Part shown: positions 15,813 through 23,495 of the stretch, piece after piece | Position numbering within the stretch: the stretch's first letter is position 1 | How the letters are laid out: each line of letters begins with the position of its first letter | Source of the DNA: JBPRGG01 sp051418075 | Lineage (GTDB): Bacteria; Bacteroidota; Bacteroidia; Cytophagales; Cyclobacteriaceae | Assembly: GCA_051418075.1 (NCBI GenBank) | Contig: JBPRGG010000047.1 | Location: 1 to 37,181 of the forward strand | Length of the DNA stretch: 37,181 bases | Reading direction: 5' to 3' | Notes under the pieces: generated by a model | The model's input: only the letters and a program-made list of their open reading frames with translations | What the model was told of the DNA's origin: nothing | Databases searched by the model: none | Position numbers and translations under genes: made by a program

Positions 15813-17618
15813 TTACGCTTTATTCATATCAATTCCAATTTTAGCCATCAATATGCTGGCATTGAAGCTCTCCGTGATACCTTCATGTATTTTATAATCA
15901 AAAAACAATTCTCCCTGATCTATGCTGCTTTCAAAGCTGTAATTTTTTACACTGGCCATTTCCTTCACTAATTCGCCCAACTCCAGGTCATGGGTAGAGA
16001 CAAAACCTGCTGCCGGCAACCCGGCCAGTTGCTTGATCAAGGCAGTGGCCCCCTGGTGACGGTCTTTGGAGTTCGTTCCTTTAAGGATTTCATCCAGCAT
16101 AAATAAGACCGGGAGCGGAGAAGATTGAATCAGGTCCAGTAACTGCCTGATCCTTTTCAGTTCGGCATAAAATGAAGATATGTTCTCCTCCAGGTTATCC
16201 TGGTTGCGCATACTGGTAAAAATCTGACATACAGACACTTCCATTGAAGAAGCGCAAACCGGTGCGCCCATCAGGGCCAGAACGGTATTGATGCCCACTG
16301 TTCGCAGGAAGGTGCTTTTACCCGACATATTGGAGCCGGTCACAATGGTGATCTGTTTTTCCTTGGTATATTGAAAATCATTGTTTACCCTGGCCTCTGA
16401 ATGAATTAAGGGATGTCCCAGTGAAGTGGATTGCAGTACATGGGAAGCTTGAGTGATGGTGGGCATTACATATTCGGGATGGGCAAAACCAAAACCGGCC
16501 AGGCTGTTGATCACTTCCACCTCACCGATGGCGGAAAACCAGTTTAAAGCATATTCTTTATTTTTTTCTTTCCATCTCTCGGCTCTTATCAGCCAGAAAT
16601 AGTCCAGCAAAAAAACAATATTTAATGATTGATAAAACAGATTATGCCGGGATTCCAAACCGTCCAGTATATTTTTCAGCTTTTTAATGGACTGCGAAGC
16701 CATGATATCAGGATTCTGAAAAAAGCTTTTTTGATGTTTCAGGCGCTCTGCTTTAAACTCCCGCTGTTCAATGGCTTTTATCAAAGCTTCAAATACCTTC
16801 AATTCCCTGATGCTATTGTAGGTTTGATCATATGTAGATTTGGCATAAGGACTGACCCGGTAAAGCAGATAGAAATTAAATATAAAGGGGGGTAATAACA
16901 AGGTCAGGGAAAGTCCCCCTATAAAAAACAAGACCAGCATGACTATAATTATCAGCGGCATAACCAGTTGTAAAATCTGGTACATCCATCGTTTATGAAT
17001 CTGATTTCGTTCCAGGATCCATTTTTTCAGGATGTCTATATGACTTTTTTCATGCTTATGATGCCGTCCCAGGGCCTGAAATTCCTGCAACCAGCTAAAA
17101 TCCTGGCCCAGTTCCAATACAGCCTGCTGTTGATCCTTGATAAATTTAAATTGACCGGGGTTTAATAAGTAATTAGCCAAAGCTTTCCTGCCGGAAGAAG
17201 TATTGGTGTGATTGATCAATTGAAATAAGGAATGACTGCCGAAAATATCCAGGTCGCCACTGTAAGGATGCAAATGATCCTGGAAATCCAGTCCCTGGTC
17301 GAATAGCTTTAACTTCATTTCCAGCCGGTCCAGTTCTTCCTGATTTATTTCCTTAAGATACCTGGCATGATCTCTTTTGAAATTGATCTGGTTGTGAAAC
17401 CTGATCAATAAACCAAATATCAGGGGAAATATCAGCAACAAGACCAGGACCATGGAGAGAATTTTCTCATTGGCAAAAAAGATCAGCCCAATTAAAAATA
17501 CAATAAATAAGATGGTGCGGATGGTAGAATAGAGAGAACTTTTGGAAGTATAATAATCTTCCCGCTGACGGAATTGGACTACATTGTTTTTAAAAACTTC
17601 TTGAGGGGCATTCTTCAT
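15813..17618 (-). CDS. Membrane-associated MutS-like ATPase
   Basis: A 601-residue protein related to MutS by its C-terminal ATPase: Walker A GSNMSGKST (428-436), the MutS-specific SSFYAELKRI region (about 481-490), Walker B LFMLDE (505-510) followed by ILKGTNSKDR, and STHDLELGEL. Upstream is a MutS core-like helical region with GSHSLFQLINHTNTSSGRKA. Unlike classical MutS it lacks the N-terminal mismatch-recognition domain. Instead it has two hydrophobic blocks: residues about 33-73 (two helices) and about 214-253. This layout occurs in a Bacteroidota MutS-related family annotated as mismatch repair protein, but its membrane segments make a role in ordinary repair doubtful. No Smr domain is present, so it is not MutS2. 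Confidence 0.85.
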   Translation of the reverse strand: MKNAPQEVFKNNVVQFRQREDYYTSKSSLYSTIRTILFIVFLIGLIFFANEKILSMVLVLLLIFPLIFGLLIRFHNQINFKRDHARYLKEINQEELDRLEMKLKLFDQGLDFQDHLHPYSGDLDIFGSHSLFQLINHTNTSSGRKALANYLLNPGQFKFIKDQQQAVLELGQDFSWLQEFQALGRHHKHEKSHIDILKKWILERNQIHKRWMYQILQLVMPLIIIVMLVLFFIGGLSLTLLLPPFIFNFYLLYRVSPYAKSTYDQTYNSIRELKVFEALIKAIEQREFKAERLKHQKSFFQNPDIMASQSIKKLKNILDGLESRHNLFYQSLNIVFLLDYFWLIRAERWKEKNKEYALNWFSAIGEVEVINSLAGFGFAHPEYVMPTITQASHVLQSTSLGHPLIHSEARVNNDFQYTKEKQITIVTGSNMSGKSTFLRTVGINTVLALMGAPVCASSMEVSVCQIFTSMRNQDNLEENISSFYAELKRIRQLLDLIQSSPLPVLFMLDEILKGTNSKDRHQGATALIKQLAGLPAAGFVSTHDLELGELVKEMASVKNYSFESSIDQGELFFDYKIHEGITESFNASILMAKIGIDMNKA

Positions 17619-17768
17619 AAAAAAAACAGATACCTTGGCTGATTTTCGACACCAGATAAAACAAATTCATTCCGGTGTTACTTACAATTATAGAAAAATT
17701 AATTTAATAGAATCCAATATTATACTAATTTTAGGAATTATTCATGGTATTCAAAACTTTTTAAGCCA

Positions 17769-19151
17769 GTGGAAAAAACCAAAATCAAAGAATTTATAAC
17801 TACCCATAAAGACCAGTTCCTGGATGAACTTTTTAATTTATTGCGCATTCAATCTGTAAGCGCTGATCCAAAGTTTAAAGAAGATGTTTTAAAGGCAGCT
17901 GACTTCTTAAAGCACAAACTGCTGGATGCCGGGGCTGATAAAGCTGAAATTCATCCAACAGAGGGGTATCCTATTGTTTATGGAGAAAAAATGGTAGATA
18001 AAAGTCTGCCTACTGTTCTGATATACGGACATTATGATGTGCAACCTGCTGATCCCTATGAATTGTGGGAAACCCCACCATTTGAACCTACTGTTCGAAA
18101 CAACAAGATCTTTGCCCGGGGATCATCCGATGATAAAGGACAAATGTATGTACATATAAAGGCTTTGGAGACAATGGTGAAAACCGGGACCCTGGCTTGC
18201 AATGTAAAATATATGCTGGAAGGAGAAGAAGAAGTGGGCTCCGGCAACCTGGAGGTTTTTGTCAAGAAAAACCGTGAAATGCTGAGTGCCGATGTTATCC
18301 TGATCTCCGATACTTCCATTATTTCCAATGAAAATCCTTCCATCACAGTCGGATTAAAAGGATTAAGCTATCTGGAGGTAGAGGTGGTAGGTCCTAACCG
18401 TGATTTACATTCGGGAGTCTATGGTGGTGCAGTAGCCAATCCGATCAATATCCTTTGTCAAATGATCGCCTCCCTTAAAGATGAAAATAACCGGATAATC
18501 ATCCCCGGCTTTTATGATAAAGTGGTTGATCTTTCTGAGCAGGAAAGAAAGGAAATGGCTAAAAGACCTTTCAATCTGGAGGTTTTCAAGAAAGACCTGG
18601 ATATTGAAGAGGAAGAAGGGGAAGCTGGTTATTCCACCATTGAAAGAACTGGCATTCGTCCCACCCTTGACGTTAATGGCATCTGGGGAGGTTATATAGG
18701 GGAAGGTTCCAAAACCGTATTGCCTTCTAAAGCCCAGGCTAAAATTTCCATGCGCCTGGTACCCAATCAAAGTCAGAAGGAAATCACTGAACTTTTTACC
18801 GATCATTTTAAATCGATAGCCCCCAAAAGCGTGAAGGTGAAGGTCAGGCCTCATCATGGGGGTGAACCAGCAGTGACACCGACAGATTCTGTAGCCTATG
18901 CTGCTGCCTCGGCTGCTTTTGAGGATGCCTGGGGTAAAAAGCCCATCCCTGCCCGTGAAGGAGGCAGTATTCCCATTGTGGCATTATTTCAGAAGGAGTT
19001 GGGGTTAAATTCAATACTGATGGGCGTAGGTTTGGATGCTGATGCCATACACTCACCAAATGAAAGTTTTGGCATTGATAATTTTATCAAAGGCATAGAA
19101 ACAGCCGTGTTGTTCCATCAGCATTTTGCCCGCTTGAATCAGGAAGGGTAA
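17769..19151 (+). CDS. M20-family dipeptidase
   Basis: A 460-residue cytosolic metallopeptidase. The metal-binding motifs of the M20 family are visible: YGHYDVQPA with His88 and Asp90, ARGSSDDKGQ with the bridging Asp121, and LEGEEEVGSGN with the catalytic/metal Glu pair near 153-154. DLHSGVYGG marks the dimerisation (lid) domain and the last His ligand lies in DADAIHSPNE. Length and order fit the dipeptidase/CNDP-like subgroup that cleaves dipeptides and some amidated amino acids. Translation must begin at the GTG at 17769, since the nearest upstream ATG (17744) is in another frame. It diverges from the MutS-like gene across a 150-bp spacer. Its 3' end lies 20 bp before a tandem repeat array. 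Confidence 0.93.
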   Translation: MEKTKIKEFITTHKDQFLDELFNLLRIQSVSADPKFKEDVLKAADFLKHKLLDAGADKAEIHPTEGYPIVYGEKMVDKSLPTVLIYGHYDVQPADPYELWETPPFEPTVRNNKIFARGSSDDKGQMYVHIKALETMVKTGTLACNVKYMLEGEEEVGSGNLEVFVKKNREMLSADVILISDTSIISNENPSITVGLKGLSYLEVEVVGPNRDLHSGVYGGAVANPINILCQMIASLKDENNRIIIPGFYDKVVDLSEQERKEMAKRPFNLEVFKKDLDIEEEEGEAGYSTIERTGIRPTLDVNGIWGGYIGEGSKTVLPSKAQAKISMRLVPNQSQKEITELFTDHFKSIAPKSVKVKVRPHHGGEPAVTPTDSVAYAAASAAFEDAWGKKPIPAREGGSIPIVALFQKELGLNSILMGVGLDADAIHSPNESFGIDNFIKGIETAVLFHQHFARLNQEG

Positions 19152-19171
19152 TAGTAGGATATTGAAAATAT

Positions 19172-19384
19172 CCCGTCATTTTGATGCCAGGAGAAATCTG
19201 TTGGAGTAAAGGTAGTCAGTAGCTAAAGGCAGAAAAGCCAAAGAACAAGATTGTATTTCTGAGATTCCGGAGGTTAGCTGCATATGACTGACGGATTTCT
19301 CTTCAGCCATACCGCTTGCCTGCCCTTTTTCATCGAAATGACGGATGGTTTTTTGAATTCTGCAATCTGCAAACGCCTGATATA
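19172..19384. repeat. Tandem palindromic repeat, copy 1 of 3 (213 bp)
   Basis: First unit of a head-to-tail array. Outer arms CCGTCATTTTGA (19173-19184) and TCGAAATGACGG (19333-19344) differ by one base from perfect pairing. A second pair, GAGAAATC (19191-19198) and GATTTCTC (19294-19301), and a third, AGCTAA (19221-19226) and TTAGCT (19274-19279), are nested inside. The central stretch around GAGATTCCGGAGG is identical in all three copies. Confidence 0.85.
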
Positions 19385-19598
19385 CCCGTCATTTCGACGC
19401 CAGGACAAATCTGTTTTTGTTACGGTAGTCAGTAGCTAAAAGCAGAAAAGCCTAGGAACAAGATTGTATTTCTGAGATTCCGGAGGTTAGCTGCATTTAA
19501 CCGACGGATTTCTCTTCAGCCATACCACTTGTCCGCCCTGTTTCATCGAAATGACGGTTTGTTTTTTGATTTCTGCATTCTGCAGATGCCTAACTCAC
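19385..19598. repeat. Tandem palindromic repeat, copy 2 of 3 (214 bp)
   Basis: Second unit, in the same orientation. The outer arms CCGTCATTTCGA (19386-19397) and TCGAAATGACGG (19546-19557) pair perfectly over 12 bases. It has the same nested inner arms as copy 1, except that the left one reads GACAAATC. About 41 bases of T-rich spacer ending in CTAACTCAC separate it from copy 3. Confidence 0.85.
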
Positions 19599-19812
19599 CC
19601 CGTCATTTCGACGCCAGGAGAAATCTGTTTGTTTTACGGTAGTCAGTAGCTAAAATCAGAAAAGCCAAAGAATAAGATTACATTTCTGAGATTCCGGAGG
19701 TTAGCTGCATTTAACCGACGGATTTCTCTTCAGCCATACCGCTTGTCCGCCCTGTTTCATCGAAATGACGGATAGTTTTTTGATTTCTGCTACATGCAGG
19801 GGCTTAACTCAC
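19599..19812. repeat. Tandem palindromic repeat, copy 3 of 3 (214 bp)
   Basis: Third unit, ending directly at the stop codon of the epimerase gene. The outer arms CCGTCATTTCGA (19600-19611) and TCGAAATGACGG (19760-19771) pair perfectly, and the inner arms are conserved. On either strand the transcript could fold into a long hairpin, so the array may also act as a bidirectional transcription barrier between the dipeptidase and epimerase genes, which converge on it. Confidence 0.85.
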
Positions 19813-21207
19813 CTACTTTAAAGCGGTCTCCCTTCCCTGTCCCTCCTTCTGATCCAATTCTTTTAGCATTCTGATGATATTTATCAAAGCCCGGGCATTA
19901 TGATAACTGGTTTTCCAGGGCTGGGCCTTTAATCCAGTGGCGCTTTCAGGATTCACATCCAGGCCACTGGCGTACCATCCGCCGTATTCTTCATCGATCA
20001 TATAGGTTTTGGTATATTCCCACAGTTTAAGGAAAGCTTCAAAATAGCGGGTTTCATCAGGGAAAAGGCTATACATCAGCAACAGGGCATTTAACCCCTC
20101 TGCCTCGACCCACCAGGATTTGTTGGGATTGATGATAGCTACCGAATCACCAAAATAGTATCCTTCATAATAAAATCCACCCAAATCCTCATCCCAGCCT
20201 TTTTCCAGGGAATGATCCACCATTTTCTTAGCCAGATCCAGGGTCTCCTGGTCATGCTCAAATCCTAAGGAGTGAGAGGCTTCCAGTAACAAATAAGCCG
20301 TTTCCACATCATGGCCAAAGGTCACGTGATCCAGCCTGTAATTGGCTTCCCGCACTTCTCGAGCAGAGTCAGCATAGGAAACATGGGTCCAGTCCGGTTC
20401 AAAAAACAGCTTAAGGAAGCCTTTTTCGGTAGTCATCGTATCTCTTACAATGTAGAACATTTCCTCCAGCCGCTCACGCACCAGTTCATCCGGCCACACA
20501 TGGTAAAGCTCGGTGAAAGCTTCCAGCAGATGTATAGAGGAATTATAGTCTTTATAACCTATAGTGGATTGGTCTTCACTGCCCCCACTCACCCGTTCAG
20601 CCGGATCCTTAGGATCACCATTTCGCTCAAGGTGCTGAAAATAGCCACCATATGTTTTGTCATGACTATTTTCCTCCAGCCATAGGAAAGTTTTTTTGGC
20701 CAGGTTCAAAGCGGCTGTATCCTGGGTCAGTTTGTAATAAGTGGCCAGGGCATATATGCCAAAGGAATTACCATAGGCCCGTTTTTCTCCTGCGATTTCA
20801 GTTAGATCTCCTTCCCGGGTCAACATATCATAAAAACCACCGTATTCCTGGTCCCACATGGTGTTCTTCAGGTTTTCAAACCCATGACGGGCCACCTGGG
20901 CAAACATCTCATTTTTTCCTTCAAAAAATAAACCAGCCTGGGCCGGTGACCAGGTATGACGGGCCTGCGACACTATGAATTTCACCTGAGGCTCTACCGG
21001 TTCCCATTTATAATTAAAGCTGCTGAGAAATCCTCCATGTACGCTATCTACAGTTAAAGGGTACCATTTGTACAATAGCTGGTCAGTCAGCTGGTATTCA
21101 AACTCTTCGGCCAGTAAACTGTAGGATGAACCGGGGTTTTCTTTTTTTTGTTTACAACCAAGTAAAAGAAGTGCAATTAAGACTAAAATTGAAAATTTTT
21201 TATCCAT
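19813..21207 (-). CDS. AGE-family (N-acylglucosamine 2-epimerase-like) lipoprotein
   Basis: A 464-residue protein of the alpha6/alpha6-barrel AGE superfamily. It starts with MDKKFSILVLIALLLLGCKQ, a lipoprotein signal with Cys at the LLLLGC lipobox, so it should be anchored in a membrane facing the periplasm or outside. Family features: SQARHTWSPAQAGLFFEG (the Arg-x-x-W sugar-binding helix), EYGGFYDML, TFGHDVETAYLLLEASHS with a catalytic-type His, NKSWWVEAEGLNALLLMY, and KTSYHNARALINII near the end. Known members epimerise GlcNAc, mannose or cellobiose at C2, usually in the cytoplasm; an exported form suggests action on oligosaccharides outside, which is inference. Start set at 21205-21207; an ATG nine bases upstream is also possible. 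Divergent from dsbD. Confidence 0.85.
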   Translation of the reverse strand: MDKKFSILVLIALLLLGCKQKKENPGSSYSLLAEEFEYQLTDQLLYKWYPLTVDSVHGGFLSSFNYKWEPVEPQVKFIVSQARHTWSPAQAGLFFEGKNEMFAQVARHGFENLKNTMWDQEYGGFYDMLTREGDLTEIAGEKRAYGNSFGIYALATYYKLTQDTAALNLAKKTFLWLEENSHDKTYGGYFQHLERNGDPKDPAERVSGGSEDQSTIGYKDYNSSIHLLEAFTELYHVWPDELVRERLEEMFYIVRDTMTTEKGFLKLFFEPDWTHVSYADSAREVREANYRLDHVTFGHDVETAYLLLEASHSLGFEHDQETLDLAKKMVDHSLEKGWDEDLGGFYYEGYYFGDSVAIINPNKSWWVEAEGLNALLLMYSLFPDETRYFEAFLKLWEYTKTYMIDEEYGGWYASGLDVNPESATGLKAQPWKTSYHNARALINIIRMLKELDQKEGQGRETALK

Positions 21208-21216
21208 TATTATCAT

Positions 21217-21224
21217 TATTTTTG
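21217..21224 (+). promoter_or_regulatory. Candidate -7 box (TATTTTTG) of dsbD
   Basis: TATTTTTG fits TAnnTTTG exactly and would place the transcript start near 21231, leaving a leader of about 39 bases before the dsbD ATG. The -33 region is AT-rich without a clear TTTG at the expected spacing. Confidence 0.4.
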
Positions 21225-21269
21225 AATCAGGAAGTTAATATATAAATATAATTAGATTAAAAATTTATC

Positions 21270-23393
21270 ATGAAACGATTTTTCATTTTATTTTTCCTAA
21301 TAATCATTTTTGGGTCATCCATGGGTCAAATCATAGAACCAGCTACCTGGTCTTATGATGTTTCTCAAGAAGATGTAACTGCCGGTGACCAGTTGGATCT
21401 GATCTTTAAGGTTAATATTGACAGTGACTGGTATCTTTATTCTTCTGATTTTGATCCGGATCTGGGCCCAATGGTTACCACCTTTGTATTTGAACCCAAT
21501 GATACTTATGAATTGGTGGGAGATGTAGAACCCATTGGAGCCAAGGAAAAATACGATGAAATATTTGAAGGGGATTATACCTATTTCAAAAATACAGCTG
21601 AATTCAGGCAAACTGTCAAGGTTTTGAAGGAAAATCCTGTGATTCAGGGCAGCTATGAATACCAGGTATGTTCTGAAATCAATGGCCAGTGTATTCCGTT
21701 TGATGATGAGTTTACATTCGACTTTTCCGGTCAGGCTGTAGTAAGTCAGCCCGACCAGGAATCTGCTTCCAGTAGTGCTCAATCTGAAGCTGAAGAAAAA
21801 ATTCAGATACAGGAATTCAATTTTGACCAGGAAAAAGATGGAACTGAGGAAATCACCGAACAAGAGCAGGTGGCTGCTGATAATGAAGGCTTGCTAAACC
21901 GGGATCCCAATGATCCCTATTCTTTAATGGCTTTCATGCTGATTGCTTTTTTGGGCGGCCTGGCGGCTTTACTTACGCCTTGTGTATTTCCTATGATCCC
22001 CATGACGGTAACATTTTTTACAGGCAAAAGCAGCAACCATAAAGATGCCACCAGAAAAGCCTTATTCTATGGATTTTCCATTATTGGTATTTATATTATT
22101 GCAGGAACGGTGGTAGCCATGTTCAACGGACCAGAATTTGCCAACTGGCTCAGTACCCATTGGATACCCAATGTGATATTTTTTCTCATCTTTTTCATTT
22201 TTGCCCTGTCCTTTCTGGGTTTGTTTGAGATTACTCTACCCACTTCATTTGTCAATAAAGTAGATAAGAATGCTGATAAAGGAGGTTTACTGGGTGTCTT
22301 TTTTATGGCATTTACCCTGGTGCTGGTTTCTTTTTCATGTACCGGCCCTATAGTAGGTAGTATTCTGGTGGAATCATTCGGCGGACAGATCATTAAGCCG
22401 GTACTGGGCATGTTTGCCTTTTCCCTGGCTTTTGCCATACCTTTTACCCTGTTTGCTATCTTTCCTGAATGGCTAAGTAATTTGCCCAAATCAGGTGGTT
22501 GGTTAAATTCTGTGAAAGTAGTTCTAGGCTTCCTGGAACTGGCTTTAGGTCTAAAGTTTCTAAGTGTGGCAGACCAGGTGTATCATTGGGGTCTACTAGA
22601 CCGGGATGTATACCTCACCTTATGGATCGTGATTTTCGCCCTGATGGGTTTTTACCTGTTGGGTAAGATCAGGTTGCCTCACGACAGCAAAATGGAATAT
22701 ATTGGAGTTCCCCGGCTAATCCTGGCAATTATTACCTTCTCTTTTGTGGTGTATCTGATTCCGGGGTTGTTTGGTGCTCCTTTAAAAATACTGGCCGGAT
22801 ATCTGCCTCCAACAACCACCCAGGATTTCAACCTGTATCAAACTTCAGGCAATTTCTATATGGCTCAATCATCACCTCAGCAGGAAACCATTTGTGAAAA
22901 GCCCAAATATAGTGATATGCTGCACTTCCCCCATGGGATCCAGGGGTATTTTGACTATGAACAAGCCCTGGAATGTGCCCGGGAGCTGAATAAGCCTTTG
23001 TTTATCGACTTTACCGGGCATGGTTGTGTGAATTGCCGTGAAATGGAAGCCCGGGTCTGGTCGGATCCTGATGTATTGGAGATCCTGAAAAATGATTATG
23101 TGGTGGTGGCTTTATATGTGGATGAAAAGACCAAATTACCTGAAGCGGATTGGTATGAATCAGAATATGATGGGAAATTAAAAAAGACAATGGGTAAGCA
23201 AAATGCTGATTTCCAGATTGTCAGGTTTAATAATAATGCCCAACCCTATTATGTGTTGCTGGACAACCAGGAAGAGTTGCTGATGAAGCCCAAAGCTTAT
23301 GATTTGAATGTACAAAATTTTGTAGATTTCCTGGAAACCGGTTTGGAGCGCTTTCAGCAGCGGGAAGGGCAGGATGCGCTGGCCAGGAAGTAA
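21270..23393 (+). CDS. dsbD: Thiol:disulfide interchange protein DsbD
   Basis: A 707-residue inner-membrane protein with the full three-part DsbD layout. After a signal peptide (to about residue 19), residues 20-150 form the periplasmic DsbD-alpha domain with a Cys pair in VCSEINGQCIPF. An acidic linker leads to about eight membrane helices (215-500) of the CcdA/DsbD type, with redox Cys238 in LTPCVFPMIPM and Cys357 in FSCTGPIVGS. The C-terminal thioredoxin-like domain carries CVNC (Cys586 and Cys589) in FTGHGCVNCREME. Known role: it passes electrons from cytoplasmic thioredoxin to periplasmic proteins that reduce disulfides, supporting protein folding and cytochrome c maturation. The linker at 150-215 is unusually Glu/Gln/Ser-rich. 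Confidence 0.95.
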   Translation: MKRFFILFFLIIIFGSSMGQIIEPATWSYDVSQEDVTAGDQLDLIFKVNIDSDWYLYSSDFDPDLGPMVTTFVFEPNDTYELVGDVEPIGAKEKYDEIFEGDYTYFKNTAEFRQTVKVLKENPVIQGSYEYQVCSEINGQCIPFDDEFTFDFSGQAVVSQPDQESASSSAQSEAEEKIQIQEFNFDQEKDGTEEITEQEQVAADNEGLLNRDPNDPYSLMAFMLIAFLGGLAALLTPCVFPMIPMTVTFFTGKSSNHKDATRKALFYGFSIIGIYIIAGTVVAMFNGPEFANWLSTHWIPNVIFFLIFFIFALSFLGLFEITLPTSFVNKVDKNADKGGLLGVFFMAFTLVLVSFSCTGPIVGSILVESFGGQIIKPVLGMFAFSLAFAIPFTLFAIFPEWLSNLPKSGGWLNSVKVVLGFLELALGLKFLSVADQVYHWGLLDRDVYLTLWIVIFALMGFYLLGKIRLPHDSKMEYIGVPRLILAIITFSFVVYLIPGLFGAPLKILAGYLPPTTTQDFNLYQTSGNFYMAQSSPQQETICEKPKYSDMLHFPHGIQGYFDYEQALECARELNKPLFIDFTGHGCVNCREMEARVWSDPDVLEILKNDYVVVALYVDEKTKLPEADWYESEYDGKLKKTMGKQNADFQIVRFNNNAQPYYVLLDNQEELLMKPKAYDLNVQNFVDFLETGLERFQQREGQDALARK

Positions 23394-23454
23394 GTCATAT
23401 GGCCAGAAATGCCAGAAAATCATAGCAGGGACAAATCTGGGTAATACTTCCGGA

Positions 23455-23480
23455 AAATATTGTTTATATTCACAATATTT
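23455..23480. promoter_or_regulatory. Inverted repeat just upstream of the HTCS gene
   Basis: Perfect 8-bp arms AAATATTG (23455-23462) and CAATATTT (23473-23480) separated by 10 bases, ending 15 bases before the HTCS start codon. It could be an operator or a leader hairpin. An A+T-rich palindrome of this size can also arise by chance. Confidence 0.3.
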
Positions 23481-23495
23481 CAGAAGGAATTGAAT

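Noticed and set aside
23420..23445. GGGACAAATCTGG after dsbD, similar to part of the tandem repeat unit
   Set aside because: Only about 10 bases match and none of the palindromic arms are present, so a chance match is more likely than a repeat remnant.
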